A stretch of 64,000 bases of DNA from Pseudomonas lurida (lineage in GTDB: Bacteria; Pseudomonadota; Gammaproteobacteria; Pseudomonadales; Pseudomonadaceae), in assembly GCF_002563895.1 (NCBI RefSeq), contig NZ_PDJB01000001.1:1781501-1845500 (forward strand), in the 5' to 3' direction. Every line of letters begins with the position of its first letter. Position 1 is the first letter of the stretch. Under the pieces are notes generated by a model that was not told the origin of the DNA, made no database searches, and saw only the letters and a program-made list of their open reading frames with translations. Made by a program: the position numbers and the translations under genes. Shown here piece by piece: positions 27,235-35,676 of this stretch.

Positions 27235-28236
27235 TCAATCAAGAAGCCTCGACAGCAATCCCTCAATCTGGGTGCCGGCATGCTTGAATTTCAGCTCTTC
27301 GAGCTTAGCTTCCCTTCGTTCGCCGGTGAGCAAGCTGAGTCCGTGAAGCGCATTAAGTAACTTCTGAGACTCACCAATTTCCGAACGCAAAGTCAGCCAG
27401 GTAGTGTTCACTCGACGAGCTAACTCGTCGGCCTCATGGCTCAAGCGTTGTGACTCAATTAGCTTGTTAGCGTTGGTGGTGGCCTTAAGATGACCTAAAG
27501 CCTGCTCAAGTTCGTCCAGTAGCTCGGTAACAGCCTCCGATTGGTCAAGTGACACGGGGCGCCCCTCCACATAAATCGTGTCCGCCTGAACGCAATAGAC
27601 AGCTAGTGGCCCTTCACCCCCTCCGGTGCAATCAAGTGCAAGAACGTTCCCTAGCCGAACAGGCTCTGGAATCCAGGTGTGCCCCGTGCACACACGCCAG
27701 ACCCCTTTGACACCTTCTCGATGGTGCTTTTTGATCCGCTCGCGCCCCCATAGCGCGATCTCTTCTACAGCAGGGATTGATATGTCTCGAGTGAACTCGA
27801 CCCATGACATCCCGGCAGGGACATCAGCATGAACAACGCCAACCAAACCGCGAGGGGACTCGATTTCTATGACTGTGGGAAGGCTCTCGAGCTTCCCAAT
27901 GACCATCTCTTTCGATTCGTCAGCGATGGTCGACCACCAGCCTGCACCATGAGCTACATAACGAGCGCTGGGGTCTTCCCTATAAGCGTTGATAAGCATC
28001 TGCTCATGGTTACCTTGAACGGTGAAGAACCACGGCTCACCAAGAAGCTTCAGACCGTCGAGGACTCCAGGCCCGCGATCTATGAGATCACCCACCCCAA
28101 TGACTCGGTCGATAGCTTTGTCGAAACCTAGCTTCAACAATCCTTTATGAAGATCAATCGTCTTGAAATGGATGTCACCGACGACAAAGTCGCGACCGAC
28201 CTCGTTCCGAGGAAGCCTTAGGACTTTCTGACTCAT
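27235..28236 (-). CDS. Metallophosphatase (calcineurin-like) with C-terminal helical extension
   Basis: A 333-residue protein. Residues about 1-215 carry the binuclear-metal phosphoesterase motifs: GDIHFK (usually GDIHG), GVGDLIDRGP, QGNHEQM, and late His residues in VVHADVP and CTGHTW. This is the PrpA/serine-threonine phosphatase or ApaH-like type. Residues 225-333 are an added, probably helical segment with many Glu and Leu. It lies 68 bases upstream of the histidine phosphatase, same strand; together they form the whole content between repeats A and B. Confidence 0.87.
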   Translation of the reverse strand: MSQKVLRLPRNEVGRDFVVGDIHFKTIDLHKGLLKLGFDKAIDRVIGVGDLIDRGPGVLDGLKLLGEPWFFTVQGNHEQMLINAYREDPSARYVAHGAGWWSTIADESKEMVIGKLESLPTVIEIESPRGLVGVVHADVPAGMSWVEFTRDISIPAVEEIALWGRERIKKHHREGVKGVWRVCTGHTWIPEPVRLGNVLALDCTGGGEGPLAVYCVQADTIYVEGRPVSLDQSEAVTELLDELEQALGHLKATTNANKLIESQRLSHEADELARRVNTTWLTLRSEIGESQKLLNALHGLSLLTGERREAKLEELKFKHAGTQIEGLLSRLLD

Positions 28237-28399
28237 GCGCGGGGTTCCTTCCTCAATGGCGAGCTACCAGGTGGCCAAACCCGTATTGTCCACCCAGCAA
28301 TTGCACCTTCCAACAGAAATCTGGACGGACAGGATGACTACACTCTATTGCGCAGGGCTGAGGTATACCGAATTTCTTCCGTCGATGAAAATAACCAGA

Positions 28400-28514
28400 G
28401 CAAGCGGAGCGCGCAGGCCAGTAAGGCCGGAGATGCGAGGATGGAAGCCCAGAGGGCCATGACTTGGCGTCAGCCATGGCATGGTTTACGACAACCGACC
28501 CGATAGGGCGCGCC
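28400..28514 (+). repeat. Structured island repeat, copy B
   Basis: Same element as copy A, with an extra hairpin (GGCC-AGTAA-GGCC). It has GCCC-AGA-GGGC, a CCATG(A)C / G(G)CATGG stem with the same A-G opposition, and CCC-GATA-GGG. It lies 164 bases upstream of the metallophosphatase start and 49 bases past the stop of the next minus-strand gene. Confidence 0.8.
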
Positions 28515-28562
28515 ATAAACCGCGATTTGCTTAGATTGCAGGATTGCTGATGTTCTGCAGGC

Positions 28563-29030
28563 TTATGTATTCCAATATTTTTGGACTGTGCTTCTGGCAA
28601 TGCCGAGCTTTTCAGCGATTGTTTTCCTGTCGAAACCTTGCGCTCTCAAGGCTCGAATGTATTCCGCATTAAGCGGTTGCTTAGGCTTTCCCTGGGAGCG
28701 CTTGATGAGCTTTCCATCACTGAATTGCTCCTCTACTAACTGCCACCCTCCCGACATCTCAAACTCCCTGATTCGCAACGCAGTACGTTGCAAAGCCTCG
28801 GATGGAAGTTCGTCACCCTGCGCAGCAATGGCGAGAGTGACCATAGTCAAAAGGTCGAGGCCTAAGTAGTCAGCGATCTCGTCCAGTTTCTCCAGCGTCG
28901 GCGTCGTCCTGGCCTGTTCAAGCTTCCCTACATTCGTTCTATGCGTTGCTCCCGCCAGATCCTCGTAACTCAACCCTTGGTGTGCACGGGCTCCGCGTAA
29001 TGCCCCCGCCAGCGCTTCCTTCAGATTCAT
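28563..29030 (-). CDS. XRE-type HTH protein with second C-terminal HTH
   Basis: About 155 residues from the ATG at 29030. The N-terminal HTH_XRE domain reads HQGLSYEDLAGATHRTNVGK, and the C-terminus ends in a resolvase-type HTH, LRAQGFDRKTIAEKLGIARS followed by TVQKYW. No catalytic resolvase domain is present. Probably a DNA-binding regulator of this island. The 304 bases before the next gene (29031-29334) show no gene. Confidence 0.8.
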   Translation of the reverse strand: MNLKEALAGALRGARAHQGLSYEDLAGATHRTNVGKLEQARTTPTLEKLDEIADYLGLDLLTMVTLAIAAQGDELPSEALQRTALRIREFEMSGGWQLVEEQFSDGKLIKRSQGKPKQPLNAEYIRALRAQGFDRKTIAEKLGIARSTVQKYWNT

Positions 29031-29334
29031 GAGTCGGATCCCCAAAAGCGAGGATAGAGCCACGGCAAGCGTGTTTCGATAAACAGACTATAGTGATATT
29101 ATCGTGACATATGGTTTGCCAAGCAGTCGTTTGATCATAACGGCGGGATGTTTGGATTGGTGATGGATTGGTCATGAGAGCAGCACCTAAGACACGGTCA
29201 AGGGCGTCTCGATGGGAGACGCGCTCATCAAGTCCTCCGTTTATGGCCTGCGTAAGCCCGCCTGCATTCGTCACTGAGCGACGTCTTGGCAAAAACCAGA
29301 TCCACTTTTTAAGCGAAGTCAGGGATAGTGAGTG

Positions 29335-29889
29335 ATGAAGTTCGATTGCGTGAAAGTTTCAGGAAAAGTTGACTACGTTCGATCTGTTGATCGAATGAAC
29401 GGCGGACATAAAGCTAAAGTCAGCATTGACGGTGCAGTTATCCCAAATTTGCAAGTGTCGAATAAGCTTTACGAAGAGTTAGAAGCCGGCGAGAGTGTAA
29501 CTTTGTATGGGCTTTTTAAAAGAAGTAATGACAAGGAAAAAAACACAGGCATCTTGTACGGCCTAGCGAAGCAGAACGGCGAGAAATCATTTGCTACCCA
29601 GTATAGATATCAAGTCCCGCTTTTTCTGATGGTCACTGCGGTCATCGCATTTTGCTTAACTTTCGTCGCCGGCTGGATAGCTTCGATATTTCCAGTGCTT
29701 TTCTTATTTGGAGAAAATTCAGATTATATGTATACCACTACGGTATTTGCAGTAATTGAGTCGAGCTTGGTTGCCGCCTTTTTCCTGTGGAGGGCATGGG
29801 TGATGTTTAACGCTACGTCTGATCCTGAAGCTTGGGAAACTACCGAAGCTGCAGTGCTATCGAGTCGCTTCAGTAAGCTCCATAAGTAA
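29335..29889 (+). CDS. Hypothetical membrane protein
   Basis: 184 residues. The soluble N-terminal half (about 1-95) looks like a small beta-rich domain (GKVDYVRSVDRMNGGHKAKV, then GESVTLYGLFKRS). Two hydrophobic segments follow (VPLFLMVTAVIAFCLTFVAG and TTVFAVIESSLVAAFFLW). Low GC compared with the neighbours. I do not recognise the family; the arrangement suggests an inner-membrane protein with a cytoplasmic OB-like head. Confidence 0.6.
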   Translation: MKFDCVKVSGKVDYVRSVDRMNGGHKAKVSIDGAVIPNLQVSNKLYEELEAGESVTLYGLFKRSNDKEKNTGILYGLAKQNGEKSFATQYRYQVPLFLMVTAVIAFCLTFVAGWIASIFPVLFLFGENSDYMYTTTVFAVIESSLVAAFFLWRAWVMFNATSDPEAWETTEAAVLSSRFSKLHK

Positions 29890-29902
29890 TAATCCTGTAC
29901 GT

Positions 29903-29972
29903 AGGGCACGGTTACACCTGCCCCGGCTCCGGTCTCGCTGCGCCAGCCTTCCGCCGCAGGCGGCACGCCATA
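29903..29972 (-). repeat. Possible partial relative of the structured repeat (minus strand)
   Basis: Read on the minus strand it shows GCCGC-CT-GCGGC, then GGAAG and GCTG-GCG-CAGC, then GAGACC, in the same order as the GGAAG / GCCC-N3-GGGC / GAGACC blocks of copies A-E. The 5' AAGCGGAGCGC block is absent. It lies between the membrane protein and the 133-residue protein. Relationship is suggestive only. Confidence 0.35.
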
Positions 29973-30011
29973 GCTACTGCCCGATATCAAATCAACAAGG
30001 ATGCGGCTGAA

Positions 30012-30413
30012 ATGACCCACGATGAACTCCGTCAGCTTGAGGGCGCTAGGCGAAGGACTCTGTGGGCACTTGCCAGCCTCCGTCCTGGTGATCCCAAAGC
30101 ATCCTACCTCCTTGGCATCCTCGATGATCTTGACGACCAAGAGCGAAACGACACCCCCTGTAGCGATAAGCCACGCGAACTCATTGAGGTTCGTAACTCT
30201 GTCTCGATGATGCGTCATAACTCCGGAATCGACATCATCTTGGAGCGGACTATTCCGCAGCCCTGGCGAGAACGCTTTCTGCAAGCGAGCATCGGATCAA
30301 CCAGGATTCCTGAGGGGCCCTACGCCGCAGACTGGGATAAATTTCTGACTGAATGGGAGCGTGAGATGCAGCATCTGAAAAATCACCGAGCTGCACAGGC
30401 TGCTAACAGTTAG
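30012..30413 (+). CDS. Hypothetical protein, paralogue of the 48257 gene
   Basis: 133 residues, no known domain. The C-terminal half is nearly the same as in the gene at 48257: IPQPWRERFLQASIGSTR is identical in both, followed by GPYAxDWxKFL and a W-x2-EMxHL tail. The N-terminal half shares RR(K/R)xLWxLxxLxPGDP and LDDxxDQER. It is followed after 86 bases by a DEDDh exonuclease; the other copy follows one. A conserved partnership with the exonuclease is inferred. Confidence 0.78.
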   Translation: MTHDELRQLEGARRRTLWALASLRPGDPKASYLLGILDDLDDQERNDTPCSDKPRELIEVRNSVSMMRHNSGIDIILERTIPQPWRERFLQASIGSTRIPEGPYAADWDKFLTEWEREMQHLKNHRAAQAANS

Positions 30414-30499
30414 AACTGCTGGTTCGAGCGATGGCGGCGCAAACACATAAGCAGTCGGTGTAGCCGCTGAAGATCGCAGCCTCAAACAGGAGCAGCAAG

Positions 30500-30964
30500 G
30501 TGGAACGGCCTTCTTTTTTTATTGATTTTGAAGCTTCTGGAATAGCTCCTGACAGCTATCCGATTGAAGTTGCCGTCGTGTCGAGTGAGGCCACCTTCAG
30601 CTCGCTTATCAAGCCCGTCCGGTACTGGACGCACTGGTCGTTTGACGCGCAAGACATGCACGGTCTCACTCAAGATCAGTTACATCAAGAAGGTGAGACC
30701 CCAGTCGCTATGGCGACAAATATGAACAGGCTGTTTTCAGGGCAAGTGCTTTGCAGTGATTCACCTCAGGACGGTTTTTGGCTCGATGTGCTCTACGAGG
30801 CAGCAGATCTGATACCTACCTTCGAGTTGAAGCCTTTGGAGGTTTTTGTGGGCCGGGAGGCTGCCAGTGAAATCTACCGGCGACTGGCGACAGCCAGGCA
30901 CCACCGAGCTCTAAATGACGCAACTGCTCTGATGAACGCCTGCCGTGCTTTTTTCGAAGCTTGA
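30500..30964 (+). CDS. DEDDh-type 3'-5' exonuclease-like protein
   Basis: 154 residues with an RNase H-like exonuclease pattern: FIDFEASG (Asp-x-Glu), CSDSPQDGFWLD (Asp), and HHRALNDATAL (His and Asp, Exo III epsilon). All four acidic positions and the His appear to be present. Single-domain, short for the family. Its neighbour at 30012 has a paralogue beside a similar exonuclease at 47761. Confidence 0.8.
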   Translation: MERPSFFIDFEASGIAPDSYPIEVAVVSSEATFSSLIKPVRYWTHWSFDAQDMHGLTQDQLHQEGETPVAMATNMNRLFSGQVLCSDSPQDGFWLDVLYEAADLIPTFELKPLEVFVGREAASEIYRRLATARHHRALNDATALMNACRAFFEA

Positions 30965-30975
30965 ACTACTTTGCG

Positions 30976-30997
30976 GGACGGTTATCTGAAACCGTCC
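30976..30997 (+). terminator. Hairpin after the exonuclease gene
   Basis: An 8-bp stem GGACGGTT / AACCGTCC with a 6-base loop, 12 bases after the stop codon. There is no clear T run, so termination strength is uncertain. Confidence 0.55.
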
Positions 30998-31094
30998 GGC
31001 CAAGTTATCTATTCGTAGATCCAGAGGTGACACACGTGCTCGATATTCTCGAGCGAGACATCCTGCCCGCCCGTGGACGGCTTTAGCTCATTAA

Positions 31095-32048
31095 TCAATC
31101 GGCTGGTGAGCCTGATGCCAGATTTGCCTGCGCCCACTCCTGAGCGGTCGTGACTAGAATCGCCTGCTGCGCGTTGAAGGTACCCGCTTTAGGCCAGGCC
31201 ACGCCGCTGCCCTGGGCGAATACAGCGCGGTACTTCTTGATGTGATGCGTTGGGTCTTTCTCCAACTCTTGGAGCAAGTACGGAACAGTCCACACGTTAC
31301 GTTTGAATGGACGGCCCAGTACGCGTTCGAGAAGGCTTGCAACCTCTTCATACGTCACTGTGTCTCCTGAGAGATAAACGATTTCATTGCTAAAGCGCGG
31401 TTCGAAAAAAACGATTTCCGCTGTCAATGCACCGATGTCGTCTGGAGTCGTGAGTGTCACGCTGGTCTCGAGGCTACCAAGCGCGTTTACTGTATCGTTT
31501 TCGAAATCAACCACCTCGAATACTGGCTCGAACAGAAAGCTCGTGAACATACCAGTCGAGATGATTACCCATTCAGTTTTATCCTGGGCACGAAGCAATT
31601 CGCGAACATCAAGCTGAGCATCGAACAGATCCTGAGGACTGCCCCGACCGATTACTTCGAAGTCGACACCAAACTGCCAAGGGAAGTAGCGCTTCACACC
31701 GGACTTGAGCGCAGCGGTAGCCAGCTTCATCGGAGTTTCCCGGCCTGCGACCATGCCCGCACAGCCTATTACGGTATCGAAGCGTGCGAATACCTCAGCC
31801 AGTTGATCGATAGAGTCGTTCACAAGGTCTGCGGCCACCATCTGGATGCCTAGGCCACGAAGCCCATCGATTTCGGCCTTTTTCTCAGGCACTTCAGTGT
31901 TGATGGTCGAGTCCCTGAGAAGGACGCTGATTGTGGAACCGGGCGCGCGCGCTGCCACGCTCGCGAGATTGCGCAAGACCGGGAGCCCAAGCTCACCGGC
32001 GCCTAGAACCAGAATGGATTGCGGGGAAAATTGGGTCACTTCGGTCAT
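31095..32048 (-). CDS. NmrA-like NAD(P)-binding reductase
   Basis: About 317 residues from the ATG at 32048, which has AGGAG 7 bases before it. An atypical SDR / isoflavone-reductase-like protein: Rossmann motif ILVLGAGELGLPVLRNLA, then TVIGCAGMVAGRE and KRYFPWQFGVDFEVIG, the usual region replacing the SDR active site. NmrA-like proteins reduce aromatic or enone compounds or act as redox sensors. Divergent from an HxlR regulator 78 bases away, a common regulator-target pair. Confidence 0.87.
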   Translation of the reverse strand: MTEVTQFSPQSILVLGAGELGLPVLRNLASVAARAPGSTISVLLRDSTINTEVPEKKAEIDGLRGLGIQMVAADLVNDSIDQLAEVFARFDTVIGCAGMVAGRETPMKLATAALKSGVKRYFPWQFGVDFEVIGRGSPQDLFDAQLDVRELLRAQDKTEWVIISTGMFTSFLFEPVFEVVDFENDTVNALGSLETSVTLTTPDDIGALTAEIVFFEPRFSNEIVYLSGDTVTYEEVASLLERVLGRPFKRNVWTVPYLLQELEKDPTHHIKKYRAVFAQGSGVAWPKAGTFNAQQAILVTTAQEWAQANLASGSPAD

Positions 32049-32126
32049 GATTTCTCCTGAGACCTGTTGCCTGTAAGATGAACCAATGCTTGCACGATTA
32101 GGCAACGCTCGTAAGAAGGCACACCT

Positions 32127-32588
32127 GTGATACCAGACAATGAAATGACCGATCAGGAGGCTCTTAGTCAGGCAGAGACAATCTGCCGAACGTTGAGAGA
32201 AGATGATGATGGTGTCAGGCGGGAAGTGCTTGCTCACGCAGGCAGCCGCTGGTCGTTGGGCATCCTGCACGCCTTGGGGGTGTACGGCACCATGCGTCAT
32301 GCCGAAATAAAAAGGCAGATGACTGGTGTAACTCAGCGGATGTTGACCAAGACGCTACGCTCCATGGAGCGAGATGGCCTAGTGGTTCGCCGCGAGTTCG
32401 GTGAGGTTCCGCCACGTGTCGAGTATGAGCTGACTCCGCTCGGTATGGGGCTGTTGGTTCGTATGTCCCCTATCTGGACTTGGGTAGTCGAGAACGTCGA
32501 GGATTTCCGCAAGGCCCGGCAGATTTTCGACAGCCAGGTTGATAAAAAACCTGAATGGCAAATACCCACGTCGATTCCATTAGATTGA
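32127..32588 (+). CDS. HxlR-family transcriptional regulator
   Basis: 153 residues with a winged HTH of the HxlR type: GSRWSLGILHALGVYGTMRH, GVTQRMLTKTLRSMERDGLV and RVEYELTPLGMGLL. The GTG start at 32127 has GAAGG upstream; ATG at 32145 is the alternative. HxlR proteins sense electrophiles such as quinones or aldehydes. Likely controls the divergent NmrA-like gene. Confidence 0.9.
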   Translation: MIPDNEMTDQEALSQAETICRTLREDDDGVRREVLAHAGSRWSLGILHALGVYGTMRHAEIKRQMTGVTQRMLTKTLRSMERDGLVVRREFGEVPPRVEYELTPLGMGLLVRMSPIWTWVVENVEDFRKARQIFDSQVDKKPEWQIPTSIPLD

Positions 32589-32629
32589 GAACCGCCTCGA
32601 TAATCATTGCTCACACCGCTCGAATGGGC

Positions 32630-32812
32630 CTGTGACCATTGGCAAAGTCGTTGCTGTTCAAGCTTTCTCGCCACCTGCGCTCGCAGGCTCGCCAACCGTC
32701 CCTGAGATATTCACACAGATTCAGCCCATCGAAGCGCGCCGACTGGATAAGACCCATGATCACGGTCGGCCCGGTAGCTGCCACGCAGGGAGCCGGCGAC
32801 AGCCAATTGGAT
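32630..32812 (-). mobile_element. Second IS66 TnpC C-terminal remnant
   Basis: Read on the minus strand, with frameshifts: NWL, AGSLRGS, VIMGLIQSARFDG, EYLRD, then RLASLRAQVARKLEQQRLC ending in QW. This parallels the end of the IS66 remnant at 21155 (NWLFAGSLRSGKRAAA, IMTLIQSARLNG, YLKD, ending SW). Two or more frameshifts show advanced decay. It lies between two convergent genes. Confidence 0.65.
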
Positions 32813-32823
32813 TGTTCAAGCGC

Positions 32824-33309
32824 CTAGCTGAAGGTTTGCGTACACAGCCACGATTCCACTTTTTGCCATCGGCCAACCTCGGAAAGCTTTGACCTTCCTG
32901 TATCTAGAATCTCAAGCAGTCGCTCTCTCTCCGCACGAGAGGGAAACCAATCATCGATCTCGACGTTGCAGTGGATAGACTCACTCAATGCCCATCTAAC
33001 GATCATGTCCGCAGCGGCTCGGTAGTGATCGGCCATGAACAGACGTCGGCCCTCCACAGACCATCCACGCTTTGCTAGCTCATCGGTCACGTCGATGATG
33101 CCAAGGTCACCAAAGTAGGCTGCGGTGTCAGGATAATGGATGCCTGCCAATGACACTTTGGTCTCGCCGGATTCCCGATCAAAATAGGAAAGGAAATGCC
33201 ACCCACCCGTGGTGCTTCCTGGATGGGGGAAATTGATGGCGGCTTTGCCTGTTATGTAGTGCTGGTGCGAGACGCGTTTGAGGTCAAAGTCGAAGAGCGG
33301 CCTGTTCAT
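32824..33309 (-). CDS. Hypothetical protein
   Basis: 161 residues, no recognised domain. Starts MNRPLFDFDLKRVSHQHYI, and has HFLSYFDRESGETKVSLAGI and DWFPSRAERERLLEILDTGR. Looks globular and soluble. The first roughly 20 codons have a decayed homologue at 42515-42576, so the family was once duplicated within the island. The 192 bases upstream to 33501 contain no gene but hold a short hairpin (CAGGCT-GGA-AGCCTG) that may be a diverged structured repeat. Confidence 0.6.
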   Translation of the reverse strand: MNRPLFDFDLKRVSHQHYITGKAAINFPHPGSTTGGWHFLSYFDRESGETKVSLAGIHYPDTAAYFGDLGIIDVTDELAKRGWSVEGRRLFMADHYRAAADMIVRWALSESIHCNVEIDDWFPSRAERERLLEILDTGRSKLSEVGRWQKVESWLCTQTFS

Positions 33310-33501
33310 GCGTTTCGACCCACTTGTTTATGTAAGCATCTTATAGATCTCAGTATTGACGGAATGGCGCTACCGCCTTTCCGAGCTCCGAGGATGTAGA
33401 GGCAGGCTGGAAGCCTGACGATACCTACTAAGGGCCGAAGCCTGCGGGTGAGCTGATCAAAGACAAAGTTGCTGGCGGCGCCCTTCGTCTAATTAGTTCA
33501 T

Positions 33502-35676
33502 TCACCGCTTTACTCGACCTAGCGCTCTATCGATGAAATGCCGCTCAAGCAAGGTTAGGCTTTGGAGTCGATCCAGGTTTTCACGCAAGATTCGAGAAGC
33601 ATCGTCTACGCTTGCCTCTTCTGCAAATGGAAATCGTGTTCCGAGCTTATGAAGCAATTGGACAGGGATTCCCATCTCTTCAAGCCCGGCCCATGCCGGA
33701 TGCAAATGATAGTTTTCGAAAACACTGCGCAGATGCCCATAGGATACCCGGTAGTCTTTACCCCTCTCCTCTAGCTTGAGGTTGACGATGTCCTCAAGTA
33801 GAGCTAGTGCTTTAGGTATGGCATAACCAAATATCCGACTCGCAAAGTTTAGGGCATGATTTATTTGCTCGGATAATTCTTCGCTATCGACACTGGATGG
33901 TATGCGAGATATTTGTTGGGTTAGGTAGCTTTCGTGGCTGGTCGCCATTAGGTAGGCAGAGACTCTGGCATTGATAACGCTGATGTTATTGATCAGCCCT
34001 AGTTTTTTAAATGAGCCAGAGCAAACACGATCAACGAAACGAGACAGGAAATTTGCGAATCCTGCTTTGGGGACGCCTGAGAATAAGCAACTGTGGAATT
34101 CACTTTCATCGGACATGTCTACGAAGCTGAATGCTGCTTCAATAATTTCCAGTTTGAATGAGGCATGTTTCCTCAGAAAATCCTTCCCAGCCCTGCTGGC
34201 TGACGTCCCGGCATCGAACCTGGATTGGGAGAAATCTGTCAAATGTTCCGGCTGAATGCCTGCGAGGAAATTTAAGGGCAGCTCTTCTGTTTGTTTTCCT
34301 AGAGGTATCACTACCTCAAAACAGTCGCTTTGTTTTGGTAGTTCTTCCATGCAAAAAACCTTACCGACGAAATGCTCACCCATCCGTCCTGCTCGGCCTT
34401 TTATATTCCCATGCGTGAACCGATCAATGCTGAAGTTACCGGCTCGATTATCGTAAATAAATACGTTCTTAGCGACAGTGTTTACGCCTTCAATGATAGT
34501 TGAAGTGCAGATCAGAAATGGGAGTTCGCCACGGTTAAACTTATCGATAGTGTATTGCTGCATAGCTCTGGGTAGTCCACCGTAGTGAAGGCCTATCCCA
34601 TTTCGAAAAGCGCGCGTGTACTCCCACTTGGGATGGTAGTGTTGATCTAACCAGCTGAGGTAGTCATCTTCGATGGCTTTCATAAAGCCGGATTTTAGTA
34701 GAAATTTAGCAACCTGTACCGCGCGGCCTGGAGATTTGCAGTAAATGATGGTAGGCCCATGGATCTGCTCGAGTGTTGTCGCTAATGCCTCATTCTTCTC
34801 ATTCACGCTATCAGGTTTAATGTTGAAGAATTTGACGTCCACAGCTACCGTGTTGTAGTCGGTAGGGATAAACGTGTAATGCAGGTTGGACGACGGCAGT
34901 CCGCTTACACCGTTGATAAATGGCCCTGTCATGAAAAACTGCTTGGAACAGCGAAGTAGTTTGCTCAGTGCCGAATTTAGAGCTGGTACTCTTTCATCTT
35001 CATCGTCTATCTCGCCGTCCTTCTTGCGTTTGAAGGCGAGCTTGTAAAATTCATCAAGTACGAATAGGTCGATGTCGATCAGATCGTCCCGGTCATTAAC
35101 ACGCTCTTGTGTCAACACATATAGAATGTGCTCCTGTCGAGAACGCTGTGTGCCATGGTGAATTATTTGAAATGTTTGTCCAAAACGCTCTTCAAGTCGA
35201 CGTCGTGTTTCGTCGACCAAGGCGACAGTGGGGAGGACAATTACGAGTTTATTAAATTTCCCAGACGCGATCAGCGAGTCAACGATAGCGCTCTTACCCA
35301 TGCTAGTCGGTGCACTCAGGATCACGTTTCGATATTCAAGAAGCAACTCGTAGATTTTGAATTGCATGGAGTGAAAGACGATATCTGTTGATATAGGCGT
35401 CTGATATGCCTCTAAGACAAACTCCTCCGCAAGCGACAGATCTTGAAACTGTGTTTTCAAATATGGATATAGCCCAGATTTCCGAACTAGGTGGCGTAGT
35501 AATGCATGAACTCCCGAAAATTGGCTTCGAGAGTCCAAGGCTCGAATGACAAGCTCTCGCCCGGAGCTCCTGTACTTCGGATTAGATAGGAGCTGCTCAG
35601 CGGTTTTGAGGTAGGCAAAGGCCGAGAAGTTTGGATGTTGCAGGCTTTGGAGCGCGGATTCGTAGTTTTCAAGCAC
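33502..35676 (-). CDS. HamB-like superfamily 2 helicase (Hachiman-type)
   Basis: 724 residues. Motif I is SAPTSMGKSA (about 121-130), motif II LDEFY (about 207-211, a non-canonical DExx box), motif V TSTIIEGVNT and motif VI GRAGRMG (about 427-433), followed by a long helical C-terminus. This is the Ski2/HamB-like architecture. The GTG start overlaps the end of the upstream nuclease/HamA-like gene by 8 bases, so the two are translated together. By analogy with Hachiman, the helicase would sense damaged or foreign DNA and control the nuclease. The unusual motif II and the different partner make this a divergent member. Confidence 0.82.
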   Translation of the reverse strand: MLENYESALQSLQHPNFSAFAYLKTAEQLLSNPKYRSSGRELVIRALDSRSQFSGVHALLRHLVRKSGLYPYLKTQFQDLSLAEEFVLEAYQTPISTDIVFHSMQFKIYELLLEYRNVILSAPTSMGKSAIVDSLIASGKFNKLVIVLPTVALVDETRRRLEERFGQTFQIIHHGTQRSRQEHILYVLTQERVNDRDDLIDIDLFVLDEFYKLAFKRKKDGEIDDEDERVPALNSALSKLLRCSKQFFMTGPFINGVSGLPSSNLHYTFIPTDYNTVAVDVKFFNIKPDSVNEKNEALATTLEQIHGPTIIYCKSPGRAVQVAKFLLKSGFMKAIEDDYLSWLDQHYHPKWEYTRAFRNGIGLHYGGLPRAMQQYTIDKFNRGELPFLICTSTIIEGVNTVAKNVFIYDNRAGNFSIDRFTHGNIKGRAGRMGEHFVGKVFCMEELPKQSDCFEVVIPLGKQTEELPLNFLAGIQPEHLTDFSQSRFDAGTSASRAGKDFLRKHASFKLEIIEAAFSFVDMSDESEFHSCLFSGVPKAGFANFLSRFVDRVCSGSFKKLGLINNISVINARVSAYLMATSHESYLTQQISRIPSSVDSEELSEQINHALNFASRIFGYAIPKALALLEDIVNLKLEERGKDYRVSYGHLRSVFENYHLHPAWAGLEEMGIPVQLLHKLGTRFPFAEEASVDDASRILRENLDRLQSLTLLERHFIDRALGRVKR

